Assembly: GCA_025769875.1 (NCBI GenBank)
Contig: JAGFNK010000475.1
Span: forward strand, 1 to 39,793
DNA length: 39,793 nucleotides
Source of the DNA: Russula earlei
Lineage: Eukaryota > Basidiomycota > Agaricomycetes > Russulales > Russulaceae
Direction of reading: 5' to 3'
Shown here: positions 1-10,708 of the stretch, piece after piece
How positions within the stretch are numbered: the first letter of the stretch is position 1
How the letters are laid out: the number at the start of each line of letters is the position of its first letter
Program-made: the position numbers and the translations under genes
Notes under the pieces: generated by a model
What the model was told of the DNA's origin: nothing
The model's input: the letters and a program-made list of their open reading frames with translations, nothing else
Database searches by the model: none

Positions 1-1293
1 TCTTATTGATGGTAGCTACTTGCAGTGTACTTAGAGATGCTCTGGAGTACTTAAGAGTGTCGTATTTTGATAGTTCACTTCAGTCTTGTCTTACACAATA
101 CTGAAGTGAGTACTTACTGTTTCCTATCTTATCTCTCACATCTAATCATGCATTGTAGATATCTTGTGATAGGTATTACTGAATTATAGTCTTGTCTTAC
201 ACAATACCAAAATATCTTGTGATAGATCTTAAGGATCTTATCATTGTTATCATAACCTGCACCTATCTGCTTCAACAACACAGACAACAAGTAGATAGAA
301 TCTAGGGACTTTTTTATAATCAATAAATGAATACTTCCATTTAGGAAATTTTTTAACAATTTTTGTCACAGTCTTCATAACTGGTTGTGACCTGTGACCT
401 GAGCCATATCTTCTCTTCAGAGGGGGCTTGTGACACGTGACTGAAGAGTTGGTCGTCGTATTAGTACAGTAGTCCTAGAAGCTGTTGTGCTTGGTTTTGA
501 TTGGGTACATGCCTTGAAATAATATGCATGTTGTGTTTGCTGGCAAAATAGGTCTTGATGATTGGTTTATTCAAAAACTCATGATATTTTGATTTTGATT
601 TTGAAGAACATTCTGGACAGGCTGAGAATGAGATCAAAGTAACATTTCATCCCTCCTGAGGAGGACTCCGAAACATTTGTTCGGGGTCAAACAAATCGAT
701 CTGGGGCATGCCGTGTTGCAAAAAAGTGCTCCTCAGCACGTGCCCCCCGGCGGCCCGAACCCACCTGAAAGGTTGGAATTTTTCTCTGACAAAGTGGCCT
801 GTGCACCGGTCTGATTTCGTTCAATGAACTCGGCTCGGCTTGGCACCCGTTTTCACTGGCCTCGGAGGCCTGAATGCCAAGTTAAGCTGCCCTCGGTTTC
901 CCACCCCCCCCCCCCCCCCATGCTTTCCCTGGTCCTTCCATTTGTGCTTTCTTTCCCTCGATCGCAAGTACCAGAAAGCTTTCATCATGTCCCACGTCCT
1001 CAGGCTAGCTCACTGTTTCCCCTCGGTCTCTTCCGTCCGCCCTTAGTCCTGCATTATGAACTAGGCATGCCCTCTTCCCAGCTTGCTGCACCCTTCTCAC
1101 TCTGTTTTTCCATTCAAGGAACCTTCATTTCAACGTAGTCCAAAAAACAACATCAAGTGCTACAACAAACTCGCGCTGCATGAATCGGCGTCCGGCCTGA
1201 GCGGAGCCAAGGCAATTTGACAATGTACACGTCTTCTCTCTCTCGGGGTAAAGTGCCCGCGGCGATCTGACCAAAGGTCCCGCCGTCAGTCGA
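1..1293. other. Gene-free left flank with short direct repeats
   Basis: No open frame here resembles a known protein. A 20-base direct repeat, AGTCTTGTCTTACACAATAC, occurs at about 82-101 and 188-207. A second one, ATATCTTGTGATAG, occurs at about 159-172 and 212-225, half that spacing apart. A 16-base C tract lies at 904-919 within a CT-rich stretch. The last part, below 1294, is the 3' flank of the Argonaute gene on the minus strand. The open frames around 824-1436 are low-complexity or antisense readings and are not called. Confidence 0.5.
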
Positions 1294-4200
1294 TCAGATA
1301 AAGTACATGGATTGCGGGCCCGGTGCATTGAAGCCTCTTTTCCACGCGTCCAGGTCGAAGCTCGTGCCGCTGCCGAAGTCGGAGTATCCCAGACTCTCTT
1401 CAAGGTAGAAAGCGGCGCGCGAGCAGACAATCTCATGTTTCGTAGTCAGTATGAGTTGAGATTGGCAGAGAGAAAGACTCACATCTGCGTCTAAAGCGAG
1501 TAGCAGACGGATCTCAGCGATATCCAGCCAGGTCAGTGTAGGCGGGACTTACAATAGACCGGGGCAGGAATGGATACGGATCTTGTGCACCTTGCGTACG
1601 CGTGGCAAAGGAAGTAGCTGATCTGTTGCACTCTGCATAACACGTGAGGAGGAGAGAAATTCAACCGCAATAAGTGACCCCACATATCGATGCTAAATCC
1701 GAGTTTGTTATACAATACGATATAGTGGCTTGGGCGACTTGCTGTCGGAGCACTAAGTCAACAGGTCATTGTGCCAAGAAGCTTGGGAACTCACTCCCTT
1801 TGAGACCTGGATGACTTTGCAGATAGAAATCTGGCTTATGGGGGCTTGTTACATCTCTGTCTACTACCAGCCCACCGAAGACATTTCCTGTTTTATCTTT
1901 GATGCTAACAGTAATGTAAGATAAGAAAAAATGGGATGTTTGAAATAGGTCTTTACTTTGGCCCAGGTCCTTGGAAGAATCTTAGGTGATGTCTATTGTA
2001 GGATGAGCAAATGGCAGGAGCCAGAAAGTGCAAAGAACTCCACCTTTTCCCCACAACTATGAAGGTAAGAGGTATGGGGATGCCTTTGGGGATGCCAGAT
2101 TCAGGGTACTCTGCAAATCGGTTCCAAGCATCTTAAGAACATTTCATATGTGAATCATTCGAGCTTGGATGATTATGTACCCGATCTCACCTGAGAGTGT
2201 CTTGATCTCAATTTCTTCGACGGTTTCGTATTCTCCCTCAGACACTCCGTCACGATAGAAGATGATCCTCCTCGGAGCCACACGATTTACATGATGGAAG
2301 TAGCGAAGTGCAAGCTGCACAAACATAAGGGTAAGGGTGAGAGCAACCTCGCAAACGGCTACAGCGCTTACAAGGAACATGTCTTCAAGCTCCTCAATCA
2401 CTTCTACGCGAGGAGCCTGAACACGAGTGAATGCCGCATAGCGACTGAACGTGATGTCGAAAGAGGAGACAAGGCTTGCAATGGACGGCCTGTCTCTGAT
2501 CCCAGAACCAGGGTGAGTCACATCCGCACCTGATATGTACAATCAAGTGAGAGCTTCTCATATTCTACCTTTGTCACACACCTACTATCATTGTAGGTTC
2601 CTTGTTAAGACCAGTATATATCTGGCCGATGGGATATGAATTGATGCCACCCAGTTTGACATTGATCCTGTAAAGCGCATTCAATACCCGTATCGAATTC
2701 AAAGAAGGACGTCGTTAACTTCAAAGCGACGTTGTTGCAATATTGATCGTTGACATTTTTGAATTTCATGGTTTTCTGAAGGGAAATATGATAGGCACTG
2801 AATCCGCATGAGAGGCTCGCACTTACTACACATTGCGTTGCCACTTGCCTGGCCACATCACCCCAGGCTTTGACAGCTTTCCGCTGAGCAGCAGCGCTGT
2901 CTGGGAGGACGACGAGGACCAGGCAAGGGGGCCGTTGCTTGAGACCAAGCGTACTGATCGTGGCTTCCAATTGTGATAACGCCTCCTCCAAAGCCTGGGT
3001 GACATCCTTATTCAACCCCGCGCGTACCTCCGTTGACAAACACGTACTCTCTCTACACCACCAGCAGCAGACGCTGCTCGGCCCCCGACGACTCGAACAC
3101 CTTGATGGGGTTAATTTCGGGACAAGTTTAGCTCGGTCGTTGTAAGCTTACCCATACCTAGGAGCGACATCAGACTCTGCAACTAAAGCCGATCTAGATG
3201 CTCACCCAGTTTTTCGCAACATTGCCTCAAAAGACCAACCGACTGTTCAACGCTTGAGAGTGGGAAATATTGCGGAGCGAACGAGACTACGGTCCACAGG
3301 CAACGCGGAGCAGGTCGGAAGAACTGTCGTCTTACGACATTCCATGTACCGTGCGTCCCCTACTCTACGTTAAATTCTATGGTGAAGGGCCGGTACGGAC
3401 CAAATTTACCTTCTCCGCTTGCGTCGAGAGGTTAACTATAGAACCCTGGTATTGTATGTCGGGGGGTGGAAGCAAGCGGGCGGGCGTTTCCACCGGACGG
3501 GGGTCAACTTGCATGCCGATCTGGGAGAAGAACGGCGAGTTCTTGTAGTCGAGGAACTATAACTGACGTCAGAGCCAAGCTCGTCGTCGAGAACGCGAAA
3601 CCTGACGTCGCCGCTGACGCCTCGCTCAATCGCTTCAAGCCGCTCGCGCGGATTTTTGGTGACTTGTTGCAGAACTTCTGACATCATCTCTGGCATGAGC
3701 ATTTTCTTGAACATCTGCCCGCCTGAAATTGTACAGATTTCGGCGGGGACGATAATTTTTTGTTGCACGTTGACGCAAATGCCAAATAATCTTGGATATC
3801 GAAGCCTATAGCCGTATTTCTCGTCGTAATAATCCTTAAAGGATACGGTCAGAAATGCCCACAGCAAGATTGAAGGACATACATTGATTGTTGTCTCTTG
3901 CTCGCCTTGCATGAATTGATAGTTACCGACGTTGAGAACAAGATCCTTGATTGGACGCGCGAGGCGACGACCCGCGGGCACTGAGACCGTCACCCGAACA
4001 CCTTTGAGGACCGTTTTTAGTAATTTGATGTCACCTTCCGCCAGGCGCTCCAAATCTTGAACTTGTACTCTTTGACGCCGAGACGCGAACTTGGAGAGGA
4101 AGGTGCATGCCCATTCAAGAACTGGCGCCTCCTCGTAGCTGGTCAGGGTAATAGTATGGTATAAAATGGGCACGGTGTGGTACACGTGAGAAATGAACGT

Positions 4201-5303
4201 ACACGATCGCATGCGACACATCAACATTGATTACGAGCCCCTGCAACGTGGGCCGAACGCTCCTGAAGCACGGGGAAAACAGGATTCTGATAAGCGACAG
4301 CATCGAGCAACTAGTGCACATTCCACTGAACTGAAAGAAACCGTTCCAAATGTTGAAGCCACCGCTCAGCGACTTTTTGTTTGACGGCGTGAACACGGAG
4401 CGATTATTGAACGTGTTGGTCTTCCTGCACACATGGTCAGCAGCGTGGCGCCCGAGAGACCGATCGAGGCTCGCACTCACAGCATCGGAGCCTGGCGTAC
4501 GACGATCTGAAGGAAAGTCACCGCTATCTGGCTGACGTCCGACCCGCCAGAGAAGACCTCATTCGCGCGACGGCTGATGTTTCTGGATCGATTGGACACA
4601 AAAGGGGAGGGGGTTCAGTCGGCACGGTGGCGCAAGCGAGAAACGGGGCGCAAGGCCACGTTGAAAGAAAGAGTAAACAAAAACGACGCTCACATGGCGT
4701 TCACTTTGGTCAGCCTAACACGAAATTGACCGCGGGTACTTCCGGGGGGCTGGGGCGCGTCCGCCATGCTCACTACGAACTTGAAAGGTAATAATGCGTA
4801 AGCGAGCCATCGCGTCAACGCCACATTCCACGCCTTGCAGGCACACGAGACAGAAAAGTACCTCACCTCTGCGGCGTCTCCCTGCATCTTTAGGGGGCCC
4901 ACAGAGAACAGGTTTTTCTTGCCGTCGAAGAAGGCGCGAGGATTGAAGACCGATGGCTCCGTCATGCTTTGCAGACGGTGCACGATCTCGTGTCCGCGGC
5001 GGATATTCAAATCGACATCGCGTCCTGGGCGCTCGACGAGGGGAGCAATCACTGTACGAATGGAATCAGGTGCTCAGCACGAACAAAGTCGCGTATGAAG
5101 CCACCACGCACCAACTGAGACGAGATGGGCTCATCCGTCCACAGAGAATTCAGGTAGCCTTTGAGGCACTCACCGTCGTAATGATATATCGTTTGTGTGG
5201 GGAGGGATTTGATGGAAAACATGTTCGCCACCACCTTGACGGGCTTTCCAGAAGTGCCGTATTGGCGAACGGCGGGCACACCGGATTGAGTTTGGGATTG
5301 CAT
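1294..5303 (-). CDS. AGO: Argonaute protein, slicer-type (about 23 exons)
   Basis: RNA-silencing effector that binds a small RNA and cleaves complementary RNA. In order, the exons encode: ArgoN (5303-4867, including [14 protein letters not shown] and [18 protein letters not shown]); linker 1 ([15 protein letters not shown]; about 4779-4199); PAZ with linker 2 (4131-3619, [13 protein letters not shown]); MID (3556-2827, [24 protein letters not shown]); PIWI (2775-1294, [43 protein letters not shown], ending SMYFI). The DEDH tetrad is complete: D of GADVTHP, E of RVEVIEE, D of [10 protein letters not shown] of SRPSHY. Proposed exons: 5303-5174, 5051-4867, 4779-4694, 4582-4481, 4424-4332, 4262-4199, 4131-3883, 3834-3619, 3556-3410, 3359-3206, 3157-3152, about 3131-2827, 2775-2720, 2667-2582, 2529-2372, 2314-2191, 2131-2044, 1992-1957, 1904-1795, 1741-1684, 1632-1553, 1490-1483, 1431-1294. 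That gives about 890 aa, normal for the family. The 5' end of the exon near 3131 is uncertain. The start at 5303 gives a very short N-terminus; an upstream exon is possible. Confidence 0.93.
1483..1490 (-). other. AGO: 8-nt microexon of the Argonaute gene
   Basis: Read on the minus strand, ACGCAGAT is flanked by an acceptor ending CTTTAG and a donor GTGAGT. It completes the conserved PIWI stretch PVYYADIVCSRA: the preceding exon ends with the first base of the second Tyr codon, the microexon supplies the rest of Tyr plus Ala and Asp, and the next exon starts with IVCSRA. Skipping it would break the frame just before the C-terminus. Confidence 0.8.
3152..3157 (-). other. AGO: Possible 6-nt microexon in the Argonaute MID region
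   Basis: Minus-strand GTATGG lies between an acceptor ending CTCCTAG and a donor GTAAGC. Joined to the preceding exon it gives Leu-Gly-Met followed by the first base of a codon, as expected for the Gly-Met motif at this point of Argonautes. The preceding exon must end here because it meets an in-frame stop seven bases past the donor. The following exon is not resolved, so this call is tentative. Confidence 0.4.
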
Positions 5304-5986
5304 GTTATATATTGTATACAGATGTCAGTAAACAGAGAAAAAAAAAACAGAAGGATACAAGGTATGAAAGCTGAGTGATCAGGGTGCAGGTGGTGGTGGT
5401 GCGCAAACGATTGGGCAGTCGCTGAGTACCTGAGATACTATGTTGATCGTGTTATCTATCTTTGAGAAAGTCACCTCGCGTATGCCGAACCGAATCGCCG
5501 CCTTGTAAAGACCCCGGACACTCCCTTTTGCGATGCCACGTCCACCCGCGTGCAACGCGTACACACAACACAACCAACTCGTTCTCTATGATGCCTCGAA
5601 ATGGCTTTCGGATGATAAATTCTTTTCCAAAGATCATCAGAGTGTTGCTGGCTGAGTCTACACGGCCAAGACGTTCTTTCGGGGTCCGGGCGCGTGCCCA
5701 GTGACCGGTGACCGCGCAGGCCGCAGTAGGCGAGTCGCAGGCTCGCAGCATGGCACTTGCTGATTTAGTTAGGGCTCCGCAGGTCATCCTTACGTAGTAT
5801 CGTCGCAGGTTGTCACTCGATCAAGTAATTCAAGAACACAAGATCTCATCAATGCTGCATACATGACACACAGTCAGAGTAATAACAAAAATGAGCCGCC
5901 AAAGATGCCCAAAATAAAACTAGAAGAAATCCTCACATCGAGGTTAGGAAAGAAAGCTTCCAGACCATGTCCTCTGCTGGTGGTCA
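5304..5986. other. Intergenic region with unrecognised minus-strand frames
   Basis: This is the upstream side of Argonaute and the downstream side of the secreted-protein gene. A minus-strand frame at 5787-5452 (containing IFGKEFIIRKPFRGII) and another at 5573-5379 are open but matched no family I know. They could be an unrecognised small gene, an untranslated first exon of Argonaute, or chance. An A/T-rich stretch with TATATATTG lies just upstream of the Argonaute start at 5303. Confidence 0.35.
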
Positions 5987-8195
5987 TTAATCCTGCATAA
6001 AAATCCATGCATATGGCTGCGTGTTCATCGCAGTCATTACGGGGGGAGCACTCGCACTCCTAGAAGAAATAGGATCACTTGCTGACTCAGCAACAACCTG
6101 CACTCCCAGTGCTGTCGGGGAAGGGACAGACGCCGGCGCACCAGAGGACACCATTGCCGAGACAGAACCAAAGCTAGAAGTTGTAACCTGAGCCGTCGGA
6201 GAAGCTGCACTCAGTGATTCAGGAGACGAGCTTGGTATCGCAGTGATGGAAGGGGTCGTTGAGGCCAAGGCACTGTTACTAGCCTCTGCTCCAGTCTTCG
6301 TCTCCAGGACGGGACTCGAGGTTCTGCTTGCATCGACTGGAGTGTCTTGTATCTCTGGGTCACTGGAAACGAACAGCAGGGTCACCTCTTGAGCAATTGG
6401 GCCCTCAGACGAGTCCGAGCGTTCCATCTGGGAAGGGTCCGTCGTGATGGACCCAAAATTACTCCGCAGATCTTGATCGGCACTTTCGGATGAAACGGGG
6501 CGACTGTTGTCCGCTTCTGTCACATTTGCATTTGACAAGGACGCATCTTGAGGTACACCTTGACATCCATCGCTCTGTGAATCCCTCTCATCGTCTTTAA
6601 ACCACATGGGCCTCACAGTTCCCGAAGTCTTGTGGAACGCAAACAGTTGACTCTTATCCTCGCTGACTGGATCATCAGTGCACTCCTCCGCAATAAGTGG
6701 CGCCGGTGCGGGTGGGTAAGGATCAAAGGTGGCGCAATACGGGACGATCCTCGCCAGAGCCTCATCAAACATTGCCATGCGAAGTGTTACACCAATTTCA
6801 TCGGAGTTAAGCGTGGAATTGGTGGAGTTGAAAGAGGACGGACGGAGATAGATTTGGGTGGCATTCATATCCGATGCGTTCAAGACAAACTCGTTGGAGG
6901 CGGTCGAGTTAGCAGACATCGTAGAAGACGCGAGAACAAGGGAAGCGATGCGCGTGGGAACAGATGGATCGACATTAGGGCTCTATAAGACGGTTTCCAC
7001 ACAAGAAGTCAAGTCAGCGCACGACGGCCGATTACGGCGGCACGCACCATGATGTCAATGCGCCCTGGAGCGCCATCCATATCGTCAGAACGCTTTCCTG
7101 ATGGCGGTAAAGCGAACCGCTCTTGGGAAGCGGAACGCTTCTTGACCAGTGGGACTACGTATGGTTGACCTTGTTCTCCTGCGATGAGTATTGATCGCTT
7201 ACGATAAATGTGATCGTTATCGCCAGAAATGATATCATTCTCGTCTTCAGAACGGTCGATACGGACATGATCGTGATCTCCAGTAACAACTATTTTCTCG
7301 TGTTCGATGTGGTGATGGTGGTGGTGATGATCCGGGGAGGGAGAGCGCTCGATGTGAATGTGTTCGTGGTCTCCAGAAATAACCACTTTCTCTTGGCTGT
7401 GTCCGCTCTGGTGATGGTGTGGGTGATGAGGGGCAGGCGAGCGGTCGATATGAATGTGTTCGTGGTCTCCAGAGATAACCACTTTGCCGTTGCCGTGATG
7501 GTGGTGATGATGCGATCGGGGAGAGCGGTCGACGCGAATGTGCTCATGGTCTCCAGAAACGATCGCTTTCCCAGATCCGTTGGGATGGTGGTGGTGGCGT
7601 GGTGCGAGAGCATGATGAATATAACCACCTGTTCGTTCGAGCGTCGTGAGGACGTGTCATTCGCATGCCGTGCTTATTGCCCAACCACTCACTCAGTTTC
7701 CTGGATTTGAGACCTCCAGCGGCGATCCTACTCGAGCGAATGAGGACGTTGGCAAAGGGTGCCCACAGAGGTCGGAAAAGACCCACCTTGACTTTAACGT
7801 TTCCATCTTTCTTTGAGACTGCGCCGTTATCATCGTACAAGTAATCATCATTGTCTTCATCGGCGGACACGTCCTTGTCGTCTCTATGAGTGCCGCCTCC
7901 AGACAACTTCTTTCGATCACCTGTTGTGACCCGAGTCATTGGGACCATCACCATAGCCCTTTTGAGGTGTTTCATGACCTTTCGGAAGGGGGATAACAAG
8001 GGGTCCTTTGACTACACGAGAAGAAAACCTAGTAGCAGCCATTGCGTTACCGTGGGTCGATGTCATCTCTGCCGAAATAGGGTCCAGATCACGCAGACGC
8101 AAGACTGCTGCATCGGAGATGGGCGCCGAGGAAAAGGCAGCAAGGACACAGAGTGTAACCAAGAAAGTGAATCTAGGAGAGATTGCGACCATCAT
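5987..8195 (-). CDS. Secreted histidine-rich repeat protein, Ser/Thr-rich C-terminus
   Basis: Function unknown. The start at 8195 opens a clear signal peptide (basic SPRF, then the hydrophobic stretch FLVTLCVLAAFSSAP). Exon 8195-7979 is joined to 7920-7787 by a 58-nt intron (7921-7978). An acidic stretch follows (DDKDVSADEDNDDYLYDD). Then come four or five repeats with the core SGDHEHIHIDRSP separated by runs of up to seven His (about 7566-7201). The exon ends at 7048; intron 6983-7047 joins it in frame to the last exon, 6982-5987. That exon has many N-x-S/T sites near its start, Cys in VPYCATFDP and AEECTDD, then a long Ser/Thr/Pro/Ala-rich tail ending AWIFMQD. The His-x-His clusters suggest binding of divalent metals (inference). 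The splice path between 7787 and about 7600 is not resolved, so the exact protein is uncertain. A secreted or cell-wall location is inferred from the signal and the composition. Confidence 0.7.
7201..7566 (-). repeat. In-frame tandem repeats, core SGDHEHI, His runs
   Basis: Five imperfect units lie on the minus strand: AIVSGDHEHIRVDRSP, VVISGDHEHIHIDRSP, VVISGDHEHIHIERSP, IVVTGDHDHVRIDRSE and the decayed IISGDNDHIYRKRS. The linkers carry His runs in the first three units and lose them in the last two. The DNA is also repeated, so the array probably grew by unequal exchange and decays towards the 3' side. Confidence 0.85.
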
Positions 8196-8211
8196 TGAGC
8201 CAGTTAACCAG

Positions 8212-8442
8212 TTACAGGAGCGCAGGAGCAGGGCAAGCGAGGAAGAACGCAAGGCAACGAAAGCAAAATAAAAGCGTAAAAAATGTATCAAAAGTTAAGC
8301 CAAGAGCGAACCTGTCGCCAGTAGAAAGTGTCAGTCTCCTGGACTGTAGTGGTTGGGCGAGAAAAAGCAACCTGCGGAATTCAATGTCGTGGCCCATGTC
8401 AGCCAAAGCTACGTCATCCTCACGTGACACTTCAGGCGGCAT
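8212..8442 (-). pseudogene. N-terminal fragment of an amino-acid permease
   Basis: The frame starting at 8442 begins MPPEVSREDDVALADMGHD and then IEFRR. This fits the cytoplasmic N-terminus of fungal APC-superfamily amino-acid/GABA permeases, where an acidic stretch is followed by an LA-x-x-G-x-x-x-E-x-x-R motif before the first membrane helix. Nothing recognisable as a transporter follows, and the secreted-protein gene starts at 8195, so the rest is missing. It may be a truncated relic. A chance resemblance over 25 residues is possible. Confidence 0.4.
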
Positions 8443-8599
8443 TTTCTAGTTGAATTGAAGTTGAGCAAGCCATCAAGTGCATTGCCTGCTATGGTCAAAC
8501 GAAGACGAGCGATAGCAGACTTCCTGGGTAAGCTCGCCAACAGGTTCCAAAAGGTCCTAACTCTGGATTCAGGCGGACGTTTTGGCCTACGTGTGGGTC

Positions 8600-8932
8600 C
8601 GAGTGCGCCACGTCACATATAGAGATCCGCGGCTTTGGCAGCTCCTCAAAGCCTCGGTCGCGTTAGGGTTGCACAGGGAGGACTGCAATGAGATGTGCCC
8701 GATGTGTAGCGTGAGCACAGGACAGTGATATTTGACGAGATTGTGCCAGTGATGAAGACGTGACGTTCGGGTGGTAGACCTTCGTCATGAACTTCATCTC
8801 GGGCAGGTCTAAGGATTCGTGGATGAAAATACAGTCGCCGAGTGGACGAGATGGATGAAAATCAGTGCGCGCTGCGCTCGGGCGGAGAAACCGGTGGATT
8901 GCCTCATATGTGCCGTCCTCTGAAACCTTCAA
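8600..8932 (-). pseudogene. Fragment of a ubiquitin-conjugating (E2) enzyme
   Basis: The minus strand encodes LPEMKFMTKVYHPNV (about 8810-8755), the E2 core segment before the active-site loop. Further along in another frame is SSLCNPNATEALRSC (about 8675-8630), similar to the helix after the catalytic site. Between them I see neither the conserved ICLD active-site cysteine segment nor the WSP motif. Upstream the expected N-terminal helix is not clear. This looks like a decayed partial copy rather than a working gene. Confidence 0.5.
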
Positions 8933-10292
8933 AGGAGTCGCGAAGATAGTTGATCAAATGATTGATGTCCTTATCGAGAAGATTTGTCGACTCATCATCG
9001 TTACAGGCCTGGCCAAGTACAGCAAATCAGATGGGATCCACAACAAAAGAAACGGGTCCTCAAGCGCACAAGCAATCTCCTCCTTGACTAGACAAAGTCC
9101 ATGGTAAGGCGTAAGAAAGGGAATATAAAAGAGATGATGTGGTGGTCAAGACAGAAGGTCTCGGTGTTTTGGCCATGGGTGTCAGAATGGTATCTCTTGT
9201 TGAGTCTCCGTACCAAAAGGGCGAACGTACCACTGGCACTTATTAGCTCCTCGCACTCGCTCGATTTCTACCCTGTCCTGTCCAAAGCAAGCTTCTGCCG
9301 GTTGAAGATACAGGCGATAATACCCTCTCCCAGGTCCCAGCTGCATGCCTGATCCATGCGCAACGATGTGGTGAAGAGGATCTCACGGTGTGGTGGCACA
9401 CAGCATAAGGGCGAACATGGACGGCGGACTGCGAAGACGATGACATTGTCAATAGTCTTAGAGATGACACGTTTGGTTTCGATGGTGTGTCGGTCTCAAA
9501 TGACGACAACTTTTGACAGGCAAGGATGATAACCCATGTACACAGAAAGGTTTGACGGGTTGGCACTAACAAGTACAGTTCCAGAGTCATGACTCATTGG
9601 TTTGCGCTAAGTACTCTTGACAGGGAAGGGATTTTTCATGAGAAGTGATTTTCCAACGCAAAGCGGACAATGTTGTATACTTGACGGCCCAGCTTAGTAG
9701 AGTGCCCAGTTGTACCCTTGACTGGATGCAACGTCATACTGTGGAGAAATTAATACAAAGTCTCCGATTTTGGTACTCAACTGACAATGACAGGTGGGGT
9801 TGAGCGGGCCATTGAGCCATTGTGGCTATAAAGAGTGCTGCATGATCATCACCAGAATTCGTAGCTTCGGTGCCGTAACGACGCGTTTCAGCCCGAACGG
9901 GGTTGGACATTTCTATACCCGGATTGACAATATCAAAGGAGAGGGAAACACCCCGTGTAATTGGTAGTCGAGGGAAAGTTCAAGTTAGGAGAGGGAGAGG
10001 AAGCTGGCGACTGGCAATGAGTAGAGTGGAGTGACCCCGAAATGATGCAAAGGTAACGCGGGCGGGTTGGGCCGTGGCCCTCGCCACAGTGAAGAAATCG
10101 ATTCTGTATTCGCGCCCCCGGATTCCAGAGTGCGAGTGACGACGGGTGGACGAGGAGGGGCGCAGCCAGTTGAGATGGAACTGGTTGAACTGATTCAACT
10201 GAGATCAGTTCATCCCTAGCATGAGGGCCGGAAGTTGTTACTGTCGTCTTCACGTGACCTTGCACTTGCCATTTTTGGATGTCATTTCAAGT
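8933..10292. other. No recognisable gene
   Basis: A minus-strand stretch within 9590-9243 reads ETKRVISKTIDNVIVFAV, then IIACIFNRQKLALD in the same frame, so it may be another gene remnant. I could not assign it to a family. The frame at 10265-9933 is low-complexity. No promoter or RNA gene was seen. Confidence 0.3.
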
Positions 10293-10708
10293 GCGAAATT
10301 AAAACTGCTATATCTCAACAGTTTCTCAACAGGTTGCCTTGAAATTTTGCCAGTAGATACTATATCTAGGTGCAGCGAAAATATGGGAGTCTAATATTCA
10401 GTTCTTGAGATGTTGATTTTCGGGTGGCAGGTGCTGACATGAGTGCAAAACTTTGAACTGCCATATCTCAACTGTTTCTCAACAGATTTACTTGAAACTT
10501 TGACAGTGGGATCTCATGTCCTGTATCTAGGTGCAGCCCAAGAGTTGGGGCATAATTATCAGTTCTTGAAGTTTCGATTTTTGGGTGCAATCTGAGTGTG
10601 AAATTTCGAACTGCCATATCTCAACCATTTCTCAATAGATTGCCTTGAAACCTGGAAAGTAGAACCTTATATACCGTATCTAGGTGCAACTAAAATATGG
10701 TAGCCTAA
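10293..10708. repeat. Three tandem copies of a ~152-bp unit
   Basis: Each copy contains a block reading roughly CTGCCATATCTCAAC, then TTTCTCAACAG, CTTGAAA and TATCTAGGTGCA. The shared block starts at about 10307, 10460 and 10612, a period of 152-153 bp. The copies differ by scattered substitutions, so the array is not recent. The third copy is cut at 10708 by the Harbinger element and resumes at 14104. No protein could be read from the unit. Confidence 0.85.

Noticed and set aside
904..919. 16-base C tract as a regulatory or G-quadruplex element
   Set aside because: A single homopolymer, no conserved setting; its length may also be unreliable in the assembly.
824..1494. Overlapping plus- and minus-strand frames of 60-104 codons
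   Set aside because: Low-complexity CT/C-tract translations, or shadows and read-through of the last Argonaute exon; no domain or start context.
4193..5378. Plus-strand frames of up to 141 codons
   Set aside because: They lie antisense to well-supported Argonaute exons and match nothing.
6632..8271. Plus-strand frames up to 166 codons rich in Val/Met
   Set aside because: Antisense shadows of the histidine-rich repeat gene; the Val/Met/Trp-rich stretches are the complement of His/Asp codons.
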